Of a stretch of DNA of 64,000 nucleotides, positions 12,156 through 25,400 are shown in pieces. The notes beneath the pieces were generated by a model. The model did no database searches. It had not been told where the DNA came from and saw nothing but the letters and a program-made list of their open reading frames with translations. The stretch's first letter is position 1. The number at the start of each line of letters is the position of its first letter. The position numbers were made by a program, and so were the translations under genes. Source of the stretch: Neurospora intermedia (lineage: Eukaryota > Ascomycota > Sordariomycetes > Sordariales > Sordariaceae); the NCBI GenBank assembly GCA_037102815.1, contig BTPP01000008.1, forward strand, positions 2,604,001-2,668,000, in the 5' to 3' direction.

Positions 12156-13505
12156 CATCTTGAATTTGCATTTAGCAAGCACAGAAGAGTGGAATAGCGA
12201 TGCAATTTTTTTTCAACATGTCTGCTGAACACTCCTATTAAGCGAGGACTGGCTTTGGTAAATTACCTCTACAGGAAAGGAATTCGGTCCGGGCGATACA
12301 GGCGCGGGAAATGGGACAGGCTGGGAAAAAAACTGGCTCGGAACTGGGAATTGGGAATCAGTAGAGGATGGAACAGGGACTTGCATTAGCATGTCGAAAC
12401 TACTAGGTTTTCGACCCTTCTCAATGGAATATCATGAGCTTGAAACAGATTGCATTGCATCACTGGCGAATGGTGCGCATAGCTGACGCGGATCCATCTT
12501 AATGCTAAGGTACTGTTGGTGGCTGGCTGGCTTCAATAACAAGGCTCGTTGGTTGGGATGGACGGTCGGTCGGTTGGTGCCTCTACAGTAGCTGCCGGGT
12601 GGTTGGCGCAAGAAGAGAGCCGGTGATATGTACTCTGGTGATCTAACTCGCCAACCAGATTCACGATAGCACGATAGCACATAGCAATCTCAGTGCTGGT
12701 GAAGCTATTCCCAACTTACATGGTGTAGTTGCCGTGTCCTGCCGTGCTCGTGTGAAGCAATGGCACATCATCCGACAATGCTATCGTTAGCCGGCCGCTA
12801 TCAATACTATCGTATCGCTGTGCCGTGTTCGTTGACCAACGGAAAGCTTCCTCGCCTTCCACTTCCCGCCAGCCATCGTCAACAATGTCCACTGCAATCT
12901 ATTAGCAGGAGGGCATTTCGGTTTCTTTCCCATTTCGTCTCCTCTTACACCTTCCTCAGTGCACTGAGTGTTACCTTCCCATTCCCTCCACTGTAAGGTA
13001 CTTACCTCGCGCTCTAGGTAGGTATGTTTCCAACGGCCCCTAGCATCAGCGACACCAACCAATCAAATTACATGTCTTTTACCTCCTCTCATGGTTCCTT
13101 CCCCCACCCCTCCCCACTGTTCACCAACGGGCGACATCCCATCTTGATCACCACAACCGCCAACCGACCAATGACAGGCGGACATAACAGCACATCTGGC
13201 CCCCAACCCAGCCCGGACTAGTGTACTAGTGCAATCAATTAACAGAGAGCTCGGCACCGGATGACCCCCCTGTATTCCCGTCAACTCTTGCATCCGAATC
13301 GGCACGGTGGGACAAAGACTGAGTGGCCCTGACTGGAGTCCTGTACACTAGTACTGCGAGAAACATACCTATGTAAAGGCAAATGTGCCAAGACAGGAAG
13401 CCGGCCGAGAAGGGAGGAAGAGTCAGGAAAGCGGTCCGTCAAAAGGGACCCTGACAGGTCTAGAAGCGGTTGTGATGGGACGTTTTTGGCTGTCGTTTTT
13501 CTGCG

Positions 13506-13526
13506 TTTTTTTTTTTTTTTTTTTTT
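13506..13526 (+). repeat. poly-T tract (21 T)
   Basis: Run of 21 T followed by AC and a second T-rich, then CT-rich stretch up to about 13580. Confidence 0.95.
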
Positions 13527-15890
13527 ACTTTTTTTTTCTCTCCCCATTTTTAAATTCTCTTTCCCTCTCTCCCCCCTCTATTCGCCCCCTTTCTACGGCC
13601 TCCAACGTAACGGTTACTGGTTAAATCTGGGGAAGCGACGGTCGCCCATTGCGGATGATAATGCTCGAGGTTGCCTGACGTCTGACTGTGGGTACCCCCC
13701 GAGGGTGAATGATAGATTCATCATCACCCGGGTGCCGTCTTGCCTCTTCTCGAGCCCGTGTCAGTGATAGCCAAGCCTTTAGACTAATCTCCAGTTCTTT
13801 CCCCAGGCCGGGTTGGGTCTATCACGTCACTGCCTGTCGCCATTCCTTCCAGTGGCCAGCCATGGTCGCAAGTAGACCAGCTTAGATCTTACCTCTACAT
13901 TTTTCATCTCCCTGATTCCCATCATAGTCCATCAAATCCGAATCCCCGGTTATTGTCTCCGATTAAGTAACAGCGTCCGATATTCGTACATCTGTCTCCC
14001 ATTGCTTTCCTACCTATCCAACACAATCTCAGATAACAAGTGACAGATTCAGAAATGCTCAGACTGCATCCAAACGAGGAAAAGTGCCTGTCTCAAAAAC
14101 AGGCCATCAACCCCCAAAACATACGATTTCTTCAAACTTTTGCTGCCCCTCAGGGCTAAAAGTACTGTGAGTCCCCGAAAAGAGCAATCTGTATGTGACT
14201 AGTGCGCTGTGGCGCTCAGGGAGACGCCTCAAGCGCTCTGGCTGATGTGCGACTGATCTCGAAGACTTCCCTTTTCATCCAGTGGCTGGCTGTTCCAGTC
14301 TCGATTTGAGATACATGTGGCGGCGGGGCAGAAAAGTGCGTTGATGTAGGATTCGGAGCCAACATTTTTTTTTTTCGTTGGCAACAGAGGCTGTCGACGG
14401 GAAGTCATATCTCAGAGTGCAGAATCTGTCGCAGGGAAAGTGATCCAAGTTGATGAAAGTTGCTGGAGATGATTGTGATGACGATGTGCGCAGCACTGGC
14501 ACGGGTTCACTACCCCAACATACATGTACAGACCCCGTGGACTGCCCCTACCTTAACTCTACCTACCTACTGCCACATGACACCATGCCGCAATCGCTTT
14601 CACTGCTTATCCTGCGTCGGTGAAGAGACAGCAAGACAGAGAGAGGTACGTCACTGAGACATTTCACCGTTGTATAATGTTCCACACATATCTTGATGTG
14701 CGAGACGTACGCTCCGGCCAGGGGTTCACTCCCACGTTCTTTAAAACCGTGCATTGCCCAGAAAGGAAGGAGAGACGAAAGAAGAAAGCAAAGAACCAAA
14801 ACAGCCGGGCCGAGAAGGGAAATGGATTCCATTCTTCCTGTCCCAGTCAACTGTCGCAACTTTGCTTCATTTCGTCAATATCCTCTCCTTCACTTATTTA
14901 CCCTCGCTGAGCAACAGGGAGGCTTCGGATAGGATGTAAATATCATCGTCTTAGTTGCTTGCGGTGTGATTCCTCACCAATGGTGCACGCATCCGCACCT
15001 ACTGTTCACATCCGTCAATACACCGCTCTCGAGGACTGCTTCATGAATACGCAGACCCTTTGATGCACAACTCACCGTCTTTGTGAATATTCTCACAAAT
15101 TTCTGCGTTCACTAGAGGTACCCAGGTAGGTACTTCTTTCTCTGTGTCTTCAAGGCCGACAGTACCAGATTGCTAAGCAAACCTCTGGCAACCGCAAGTT
15201 TCCACCACCAATGATCGTGATATTCGTGATATCTTCAGCAAATGGCTCCCACAGCCTCAGTGCCAGCCTCACCATTGTTTTGGAGGTGCGTCTACCAACC
15301 GCGTCTGATTACTATTTTTGGTGCGCGTTTATGTACAAGGTGGCGTAGTTCGTGATGCCGCGCATCTCCCATCCTCCCCGTCACCACCAACTCCAGCCCC
15401 GTTCGAAGATTCGAAGAAATCGAACACATTGAGACAATCCCGCATCACTAGCCTCCTCTTTTTGGCTCTTCTCAGTGGTCATCCGCCCGACTGCCGTTTC
15501 GATGCCCAATAGCAATCGTCATTCTCAAAAGAGAAGCGCAACGTCTATTCGCTGTCTTCTGAAGCCCTCAAGCTTTTACAAGCCCTTCTCAAGCCCTTCT
15601 TACACAGGGGCCGTAAGAAAGGCCCGCCAGACCACGAGAACCATGGCCCGGCACAGACTAGCAACGGCGTGGACCTGTGTGTGGTTACACCACGGTTGTA
15701 CACCCATACCAGACGGGACATTTCAGCCACATATTCGGACGTACCTGGTGAGGTTCTAACGAGAATTGAATCTCAAATTATCAGGGCCCTTTTGCGGCAA
15801 TCTGTCGCTTGCGGTTACGATGGAGGGGATGTCAGTCATGCATTTGCATTCACCAAGATGCCTGAGGTGGTTTCAATCCATTTCCTGGAG

Positions 15891-15990
15891 GAGACTCCCT
15901 CGGCGTGCAGTGTCATTTTCCTCCGTGTGCAGTGTCACTGCACATATAAGGGTCTATATATCGGGATTCCTACGCGTGCAGTGTCGCTGT
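15891..15990 (+). repeat. left terminal inverted repeat of the hAT-like MITE
   Basis: Pairs with 16292-16392 in reverse complement; differences between the arms are few. Confidence 0.88.
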
Positions 15991-16291
15991 TGCCCCTAAC
16001 CCTATAATATTCTTATTAATATTAGTTATCAGGTTAGATCTAATTTATCCACCGTAGTAATGAATTGTTCGTAATAGGTTACTAGTATTAGGTTACTAGT
16101 GCTGGGTTATTAGTATTGAGGGGTATTGAATCAGATTAGTAAATCTAGTTGAATAGAGGTAATTAGAATAATTTTCTACTTTTCAATTTTCTTCTTTAAA
16201 AGTTTAATATTACTAACTTCACTGGATTACAACTCGAGGTGCTAAGGAATATACTATAGTACGTTACTTGCGGGTAGGCTATTAATAGATA

Positions 16292-16392
16292 GTAGTGATA
16301 CTGCACGCGTAGGAATGGCACTATATAGACCCTTATCTGTGCAGTGTACACTGCATATGGAGGAAAACGACACTGCACGCCGAGGGAGTCTC
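16292..16392 (-). repeat. right terminal inverted repeat of the hAT-like MITE
   Basis: Reverse complement of the left arm; ends CCGAGGGAGTCTC against the duplicated TCCTGGAG. Confidence 0.88.
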
Positions 16393-16400
16393 TCCTGGAG

Positions 16401-19400
16401 ACTCGTCACACCTCCACAACACCCACATCTTCTGTTTCTGTCAGTCAGGTAATCCGTATTAGCTAGAGGTAGTCAATGTCGTACAAACGTCCAATGCCGA
16501 AAAGTCATCTTCATGTTGTTGTTGTTGCCCTTGCAGGCGGGACTGGAGGCATGTCGTGGCAGGCAGAGTTGCTCACCACACTTGACTCCAGCCAGTCTAG
16601 AACCTGGCTACAACGGAACTTTACCCGCCCCTGCCTGTACGCAAACCTCCAGACAAAGGCACGAAGCATGCACATGTAGCGATGAACGCCTCAGCACACA
16701 GATAAGCGATGCCCACCAATCTCGATTGAGATCGCGCCAATGAGCACCAATCTATTTCCAGTTGCAGCCCTTCCAGAAAATCGGACGATTTTGCCATTCT
16801 CGGGGTGGGGTTGGTTCATGTTGCGGGTTTCGCAGTGGATGTGTAGGGCTACACTGAATGAGGGGGCAGATGGGTATCGTGGGAAGGTGAGGTCTACATA
16901 CTAGTGAATGAGGATTGAAGATCTGGACATGGAGGCAATGACCTCGAGAAATTGGCGGTGCTTTGGTAGTCTACCACCTACCGACGGTGTCCAAACCTTG
17001 TGGGTAAAGGTCGTTGAAGTAGCAAGGATTCAAGCTTTTCCCCTGGTCTGATGAAAAGCTGCATTTTCAGGTGCTGGCGGATGTAGCCTTGCAATTAAAG
17101 CGAGGTTGATGGAAGGAAGAAGACGGTTCGCGCCATGTCGCGGAACTCGCCTTGTGCTGGCAGTCTGGGCAAATCCGAAGGAGGAGTGTTGATGAGATTG
17201 GCAGCTTCCCTTGGCAGCATATACTCCCTCTAGAGGCTCCAGTTTCTACTTCTCTTAGCACAGCCTGGGCACGGAGCGTAATGTAGGTAGGCAAGTCCGA
17301 AGGCTTTGGGGGTGACTGCCCCAGGAGAGATTGACCTCTAGCCCTAGGACTGGACGTGACCTCAAGACGGGCAGTGGTGACCTCCATTCCCAAGCAACAC
17401 CACACCACATACATGCTCCACCTAACGTAGCCGTGCAATAAGCGCGCAAGCGCTGTACCAGGGCAATATCCGGTGCTCACTTCTTAATGAAACGTCCTGT
17501 GGGTGACAGTGAGGATCTGTACCAGCTTTTGCTCTGTTTTGGGTGATGATTGACACTAGGGGCGTTCATAAAGTCAGGTAGCCTCGAGATAGCGAACAGC
17601 TGGGGTTAGCGGGTTGCACTGATGCCGGCTGATCCTCTCAAGTTCTCACCTCCTTTTCAGACATACCAGACCGTGCCGAGAACGCAACGTCTCGGTACCG
17701 GGCCGTATTGGATCTGCTTTCCTTCCCCGTTTCTGGTACCAACCGCACGTCAGCAACGTCACGTTATTCAGGAACCGTACATGTTCTTAACATTAGGTTT
17801 TCTTCTTCTCATGAAGGGAACAAATTCCTTCGACCAAGTGGCTTATGTTTTTCTTTTCTCAACGTGTCACTATTTTCCTTGTTCCTCTTCTATTTTCCCT
17901 CCATCTTCAACGGCCCGAGACAGAACAAAAAGAATAGAGGAACCCGGAAAGGCGCCCCTTGCGCGCGTCCACCTATCTTCCACATTCCCACTACATGTGT
18001 GACCATCACACGTCTAAATCTCGATTGTGGCTCGCAGCCTGCGAACGAATTCGAACATCAGTGGACGCCACGATTCTTACTGGTGAAAAAAAAAAAGAAA
18101 AGCAAATGTGAGAGCTGAGCGAGTTTGCTACTGTGCTACTGTATACATACCTCCTCTCTGCCAAGGCCTGCCACTAATGCCTGCCAAAAAAGGGGGTCGG
18201 AAAATCCAAGAGGGGGGTGCAGAACTCGGAACACCAGGAAAAGCGCGAGATTCGTCGTTATCACCGTGGCTTGACCACCAACACTTGCAAAACGGTGCGT
18301 TGAACATGTCCCATCCTCACTCATCTATCGCCTCAACACTGTGACGCAAGCGCCAAGTCGCAGCCTTGTCGATTACCTGGCGACAATACACACCGTCCTG
18401 CTCGAAGTACGGAAATTGACGTTTATCCCTTTTCGTCTTCACCGCCAGCCACGCCCACAAGACATGCTTACACCACCGTTGAGGATTGGCGCGAAACCCC
18501 TCTTGTGGTTTTCGTTACCGTATGTGGTTCCATGAAGTGTCTAGAACAGGAAAGATTATCTTCGTTAGCCCGGTAGATGTCATGGCACGCCGAGAATCCT
18601 TCGCTATTTCCGTCTCAGCAGAAGTCCCAGCCAGCAGTTCTGAAGAGTGGATAATTGACATGGAGATTACGGATCTCGATGCATTTCCCATCTTTCGGCC
18701 AATTTTTAGTCTGGTTGGAGATGCTTCCCTGCTTCCGTCTCTGGCACCAAAAGAACGGAATGACCTGTTGGCCACCAAGATATTGAACCATTGAACGTTG
18801 AAGCCCCAGTAATTTGAAGGCGATGGAACGTCATTCGGTGAAAAACCAACAATCGTTTGTTCTGGAAGTTCTCCAAAGGTCCTTCTATCTCTTTTCTTTT
18901 GCCGATCTGCCGACCTCTGACTTCAGTTCTCCCCACGGAGATCCCGCCTTTGAAAAGGCGTTATTTCTCTCGTCATCATACATCAGTCAAGTTTCAGGTT
19001 CTATACAATATCGACAGTGTCTCGAACTTTCGTATGGGTCAGTGTGATACATGCCATCGTCCTGCATCCTCTGACTTCATGCCATCTCAAGAGCCACGTA
19101 CGTTGATTGGCATCGAGATGAAAGGCCTCCCGCCGTCAGTATTTGGCTCTCTACCATAATGCCATGTAGTATAGACCATTACCAGCTGTACACTTAAGCT
19201 TCAACAAGGAATGCCGTAGTAACAATGACGATGGCAACAATACCTAGGTATTTCGGAAAAACTGGACCGCACTTCCAGCCACTGGCAAACATGTCTCGAC
19301 ACGAAGCATGGCAACCCTACCGCCGATCTCATGTGATCACCAAAACCGTTGACGAGAGGTTCGCATTTTTTTGCGTTTTGCCGTGTTCCAGCACCCGTTT

Positions 19401-22400
19401 CAGGTTCTACGTAACATGGAATGTCATTGCAGAGCCTGGCGTGGCAAGTTCCGCCCGCGTCCCGTTGGCCTCGGCAATGTTGTCCAACAAGCGCACTTTG
19501 CCGCCAACCTATCCGCCTTCACGCCGCTTGCGCCGTAGAACTACATACCTTACGCAACTGGTACCCTACTTCCTATATCCGTCTCCTTGCAGTTCGTATT
19601 GTAATGGGGGGATGCAAGCCACTGAAGCCTCTGACCCCTGATTCCTTGCTTGGTATTAACCACTCCAACATGAGTGTACCTCATATGGGGTTAGAAATGG
19701 GGCTTGCTAGCTGCTGACCTTTCTAAGGAATAAGGAGTATGTGACAGTGTATGGAATGGCTAAGAGATACTCGAACGGACAAAACTGTCAGGAACAAGAC
19801 AGAAATAGGACCTGGACGATAACAGCATCCTGAAGTTTGAAGAAATGGTGTGGAGTGGTGTCTGGTGTGTACGACGCGGTGCTGACATGTTTTTTTTTCG
19901 TTCACAGGTACGGGCCACCATTGTATACTGTCTCGGCGTTGATCTCAACGTAGAGGCATCCTTGTCTCTGTCATTTTTTGATCAACGCAGGATGGCGAGC
20001 AACACTGATGACGAAAAACGCCATAATTCCATTGAGGTTGTGTCATGCAAGCCCACAAAGGTCCGAGGTCCCAATCGGTGAATCCGTTAAACACAAATTT
20101 TGCATCTGCGTCAAGAAGAGGGAAACCTTCGATCCGGCACTCTTCCGACAGTTTGGATCCGAGCTTTGTTCAGTTCGCAGGTGGTTGAATGAGCACCTTG
20201 ATGGCGGCTTGTTTGACGCGCCATCATGCTAGCTACGTGCCTCTACATTCAGTCCTTCAGATATGCTGTTATTGGGCTGGGTCTTTTTCCGCAAAAAAGC
20301 GACTGAGATGTAGGGCAGATGCGAGAGCTGAAGTGCACTCTTCTGAGTTATTGTGAATTGGTGTGCTATCAACGTTCAAACGTTAACCAGACCTCGTGTT
20401 CCCGAGGAGGGCAACACAACTGCATCACCAGCAAAACATAAGACACGATATGTGAAGCAGTCGTGGGGCATAGCGCGATGGCCAAGAATAGAAACCTGAC
20501 GTGCATTTCGTCCCTGGTGGACCTGCGTTTAGAGTGTTCCATGCAGCTCAATGTACCTGACTGGCCAAGCAGTGTGCGGCTATTTCGAAACGGCCAAGAC
20601 TACAGCCATGTGTTTTCAAGAGGGCTAGGATGTTATGACGACGACGAAGAACGAAAATAGTGATGATCATGCTAGTATAAGCCAAGAGGGAGCGTCTCGC
20701 ATGAGAAGTACTTTTCTTAGACGTCGTATAGGCAGGCGACGACGAGACAGGGTCAATACTTGACGCCATCAAGAATCCTAAAGAACATTCCACAATGGTG
20801 CAGTGCACCTGGCGGGAGACCAATGTATCTTCCAAGCCATGTGCGGTGCCTGTGGTAGCATGTTGAGAGGATCACATGGCGTCTTCGCCTTCTCCCTTGA
20901 TGTGAACACCGAACACAAAGTACCACTCAGCCTTGCAGGCCAAGTTTCGAGGCCTGCCTCCCATTGGTTGACAGGAGAGGAAAATGGGACAAAGGGGAGC
21001 TCGCGTGGCAGAAATGAGCCAATCGCCATGTGTATCTGACGCTGATTCACGCATGCAGATTGGTTTCCAAACTGTCGGGTCGGCCCTTGGGCATTGTGGA
21101 GAGTGGAGGGAGAGTGGGTAGATCAGGAAACGGAAGAGAGCAAGGACAAGCGAGAGGGGTGGGGATTTGGAAGGACAAGTATGGAATGGACAAGTCGTAG
21201 CGAGGTGCCATGTTGGTAGTGAGGTTGGACTGAAAGTAAGCAGTGGTGCCGACACTGTCAAGGCTTAACAATACTTGCGCCTACTTAACGGCCGTCGATA
21301 AGGCGGCCACTAGTGACTATGGTCCTTGACCAGACGACAGTGCCTGTTTGTTGCGCTCTAGTTTTCTGTTTCCGTTTCTCCCGAGTCATTTGTGCGTGGG
21401 GTTTGGACTGTGGCGTGTGCCCTCCCCCCAGTCTTCAGCTTTTCTATCTTGTGTCTTCATCTTCTTGGCAAGCCATTTCTAGTATATAGAACATTAAGCT
21501 CGCTGGTTGATCTAGAATGACTGGTCTTACGTCGTGAGAGACGTGGGCTTGCCGTCGATAGATTTGTCGTCAATAGTGGAAATCGTGCCATCATACCATG
21601 CCCCACAGTGATCTGGATCTTGAAAGATCCAATTGAGACATGCCGAACGCTAGCGCTCCTTGAGCAATGATAAGGACAGGGACGGAGAGGTGTACGTAGT
21701 GTAGTGTAGCGCAAGGCCCGGCAGGGATAGCACAGTCCAGCTGTCAGACTTGCTCTTGATGCCTGTCAGACCTGCGGACAAGTCAAGGGATCCCGGTGAC
21801 GTATGTTTGAAGCAAGGACCGAACTGTGAAAGAAACGGTGGAAATTTGTTGGGGCGTGGGATATAAGTCTCGACTGGACTTCAAGGTCTGCGATACAACC
21901 GGAAATGGCCAATCCATCGAACTTGTCGAGTTACGATCCGACTACACCTCCATAAGATCGTGTATCGCCCATCATCCGCCCAAGAAACTGACCGGAGGTT
22001 GTGCCGGGTCCGGTTGTCCAACTGTCATTGGCATGTTCGTCGAGTCCTTATCGAGACTGGTAATTTTCGAAAAGGAAACCGGTGACTGCACCTTCATCCG
22101 TACCTTACTTAGCGTCAAGTCTTGCCCTGCTGTCCACCAAAGTGTATCCCGGGACTGGGAGCCGTGGTGCCAATGGCAGTGGGCGATGCTCTCTCCAGTC
22201 CCTGGACAGCGCTGAACTGCCAACGAGACCAGTGACAGCCACCCCTTGAGAGCACAAGATGCGGGGGAGGCTGAGCTAAAGCCATCCTCGCCATCGACTT
22301 CACGGCAGAGCTCTTCCGTCCAACACACGAATTTTGGCCCTACACCGTCTGTGATAGGCGCAAGTTACCGCAGTGATGCCGCGAAGGGAGAAGATACCTT

Positions 22401-25400
22401 GGAGATATTCAAGAAAGTATACATGTTTTTTTCTTCTTTTCTTGTGCAGGTGACTCGCTATTCCGCCCGAGATTGGTCTGTTTAATGACGGTTCAACGTC
22501 AACGTAAACGTGGGGGAAGGCAAAAGGGCCACCCAACGGTGCAACGCAGTGACCGACTACCGCCAGCCAATCATATGTGGACATTTATTGATTAAGTTGA
22601 CGATGTCGGTTTGTTGCGCGGATAGTAATACACTGTCCTCCACGTCGAGACGTTGATACCGAAAGTAGGTATCTTGTGTATTTCTGGCTCTTGCTCTTCC
22701 GATCCCATGTTTCGTTTAGTCTCGTTCCCTCCAGATAGGCAGTTGTGGCTTGGGGGCTGACGGGCTTAGCAGTGCATCTTGGGCGTTGGTGGTGGTTCGC
22801 GGCCAATACGGCCTCCGGATGGTGTAGCACTGCGTCTTCGCTAGCTAGACGTGCTTTTTGCCCTGAAGCCAGCACATATGTACCAAGAAGATCGGCTGAT
22901 GGAGATCTCGGGTAGATCCCAAATCTCCAGTCTGACGCGCTGAGACGCTGTCAGTTTGGTTGTTTGGATTGTGTGTCCCTCACCCGATGACCTGCCCGAT
23001 GGTCCAGTCTCCGAAGTCAAAACATGTTCGTTCGCCTTCCGAAACACGAACCATTTCCACTGCTTTTTGCCTGGCTGGGATGGCTACCCGTGGAGCAGCG
23101 GGAGAAGCAGCCTCGCAGGTGATGAAACATGGCTTATGTCTCGCTGTCTCTGTCGTCCATCCTCTACCGTGAACCGGCGGCTTGGGCCGACAAGAGGAGC
23201 GTTCGTGAGGAGGGTAGCGAGTTGTCTCTGTTGCCCACACCTGTAGACATAGACGTTAGTTGGAGGAACAAGAGGGACAAGCAGTACTCGGTACTTAGCG
23301 GCCTTAAGGACACACCCCTCCCTTGTCTTGACCGTAGCTGTGCACTGGGTACCTTGGCAGATTGCCCAATGACAGTCTGCGGAGTGGACGACGACGACAC
23401 ACTCTTGGGCAATGTCGCGCTGAAGGAGACTTCGGTAAGGTAGGTACCTAGCGACTGTCGGTAGCGACGGCGCATGTCATTAGTCTCGAGGGTGTAACAC
23501 ACATGGGACCGACCTCGTCCACGAGTTGGTGTCGGCTCCGCGTTGTCGAGTCGACTCGAGGTAGGTTGACAGTGGACGGCTGCCTCGTTACTAAGCGGAA
23601 TTGCAGGGAGGGGCCCAAGTTCCCGGGCGCACACTGTCGCATTTGACCCACTTACCTACCTTTTAGTGTACCACTAGTGTTCGTAGGTGCTCACGTCGGT
23701 GTTCTAGCGCTCTTTGCCCTGTTATGCCCTGTAAGATTGTTAGTGCGTTGCCCATCCCTTCCTTTCCACCTTGTCTGTCGTCAACTTCAACTTTGCTTCT
23801 TCTTCCGCAACATCGATAATGTGACACATTACCCTTGCCACGCGCTGGGTTGGGCATCTGTTCGGCCAGTAGCTGTCAGACAGACATGCTCAAAAAAAAG
23901 AACTGACTGATGCCGCTGCCCTGTCCGCTAACAGATTGAAGCCGGTGAAGGACCCGGTGCTTTGGAGATGGAAGGCCACTCACTCAGGCCGTCAACATCC
24001 CCGCCATACTGTCAAACAGCAAAACCGTGACGGCGACAGTCCTCGGCCGGTCCGCCGTCCCGAACGCGCTCATTCAGCAAGGTCAGCTGTCCATTCCCGA
24101 GGCCCCGGTTCCCGTCTTCACCAGACGACACGTAAGACATCACCAAGTCAATACCACCGGCACGCCATCGTTGAACCGTTGACCGTCTTGTCTCAGCCCA
24201 ACTCCGATTCCGGGAAAGATTGTCTGTCTCGGCCAGCGCGGTTCCTCCCATACACCCTAAATTGAGTGCCTGCCCAAGTAATGGGTGAATTGACCCAAGA
24301 GTTCTCATGATTTGATCATCCACCCAAGACCAAGCGAACCCTCACTCAACTGTCTTTTGACATCTGTGGGATCCCTATGGCAACGCCTGATGATACCTAG
24401 GTTCGTCTCGTTCTTTTCTCGTCTCTTTCATCCTTTTTCTTCTTGTCTTTGGTTGCTGTCAAACATGAACAACCTATCGATAATTCACCATCCATCCGCT
24501 CCACAGGTTGCTATGTCATTTGGCCCGTTTGGCTCTAGAGATCCTCGCATTTCGGTTCACTGCAATCATCATCACTACAACTGACATCACAGGATATGGT
24601 TTGGGTCGAAATATTTGAGATTCGGCGGGCAATCCTCATAACGCACATCATGGCGCCAAAAGATCAGCCCATGGAAAGTTGCATCGCGTCTTCATTCAGC
24701 TCTTTGAGCCCTCCCGTACCTCACCGAAGGGATATCACGATCCTACACCACCCTCAGAAAAAAAAAAGAAAAAAGGTTGTTCCCTGTTCTGTCCTATCCC
24801 TTACCCCCACCATCGCTAGAGGTACCCTTGACCACACCGAAGCGCTGAAACTAGAAGTCCTTTAGCTGCCCGTCTTTTACCCATTTCGGGTCACTAAGTG
24901 TAGAGGTAGTACTCCTGCCTGTCATGTCACCTGTCTAACGTACCTACCTATATGTAGCTGTAGGTGATAGCAAGTTACCATTCACTGGGTTCTATTAGGC
25001 AGGGAGGTCAGCCCGCGAACAGTTTCCTTCAGTACCAACCAACGAAACCAGCCAATGAAAGGAAAGCAAAGGCGCAAAAAGGCAAAGAGGAACAAGGGAG
25101 CTCTCGCCTCTTATGTAACTCTCGTCAAACGAGGGATGCGCTGAACGCTCATTGCTCCGACCAGGTTTTTGGAAACTGGTTCGTTGCCATCACATCCAAT
25201 ACATCTGGTGCTTATCGATCTAATCGGGGCCCCGGGGGGTCTCCCGCTTGATCGAAATTGTGGGCGTGTCTTATCAATTGATGAAACCAGGTATTTGGGC
25301 CCTACACTAGAAGTACCTACACTACCTACAGTAATGCTCTCCACTTCTGTTCAATGTTCCTTTCTCCCCGTCCTGTGAACAATAGCGAAGAGGGAGATAA

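Larger units (their letters stand above)
11234..15882. other. non-coding stretch, left part of a 17-kb gene-free region
   Basis: No open frame here looks like a protein. The first few hundred bases are the likely forkhead 3' UTR. Base composition is ordinary and CA/TG are abundant, so this is not RIP-mutated repeat DNA. It holds two long T tracts (12127, 13506), a smaller one near 14365, and copies of TACCTCTA or its complement at 12264, 13890 and 15113. Confidence 0.5.
15883..16400. mobile_element. hAT-like MITE with 8-bp target-site duplication
   Basis: The element body is 15891-16392 (502 bp), flanked on both sides by TCCTGGAG (15883-15890 and 16393-16400). Its first and last 24 bases are perfect inverted repeats beginning GAGACTCCCTCGGCGTGCAG. 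The inverted similarity runs about 100 bp inward (15891-15990 against 16292-16392) and includes shared AAGGGTCTATATA and ATTCCTACGCGTGCAGT. The motif TGCAGTGT recurs several times under each end, partly as a palindrome (GTGCAGTGTCACTGCAC). The middle is AT-rich and has no transposase. An 8-bp duplication with subterminal repeats is the hallmark of hAT elements, so this is best read as a non-autonomous hAT derivative; the superfamily is inferred from duplication length. Confidence 0.88.

Noticed and set aside
15993-16004. CCCCTAACCCTA, resembling two telomere repeat units
   Set aside because: Only about two units, inside the hAT-like MITE; too short to be telomeric.
21826-22215. 129-codon plus-strand frame
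   Set aside because: No protein-like pattern and no splice context; compatible with chance.
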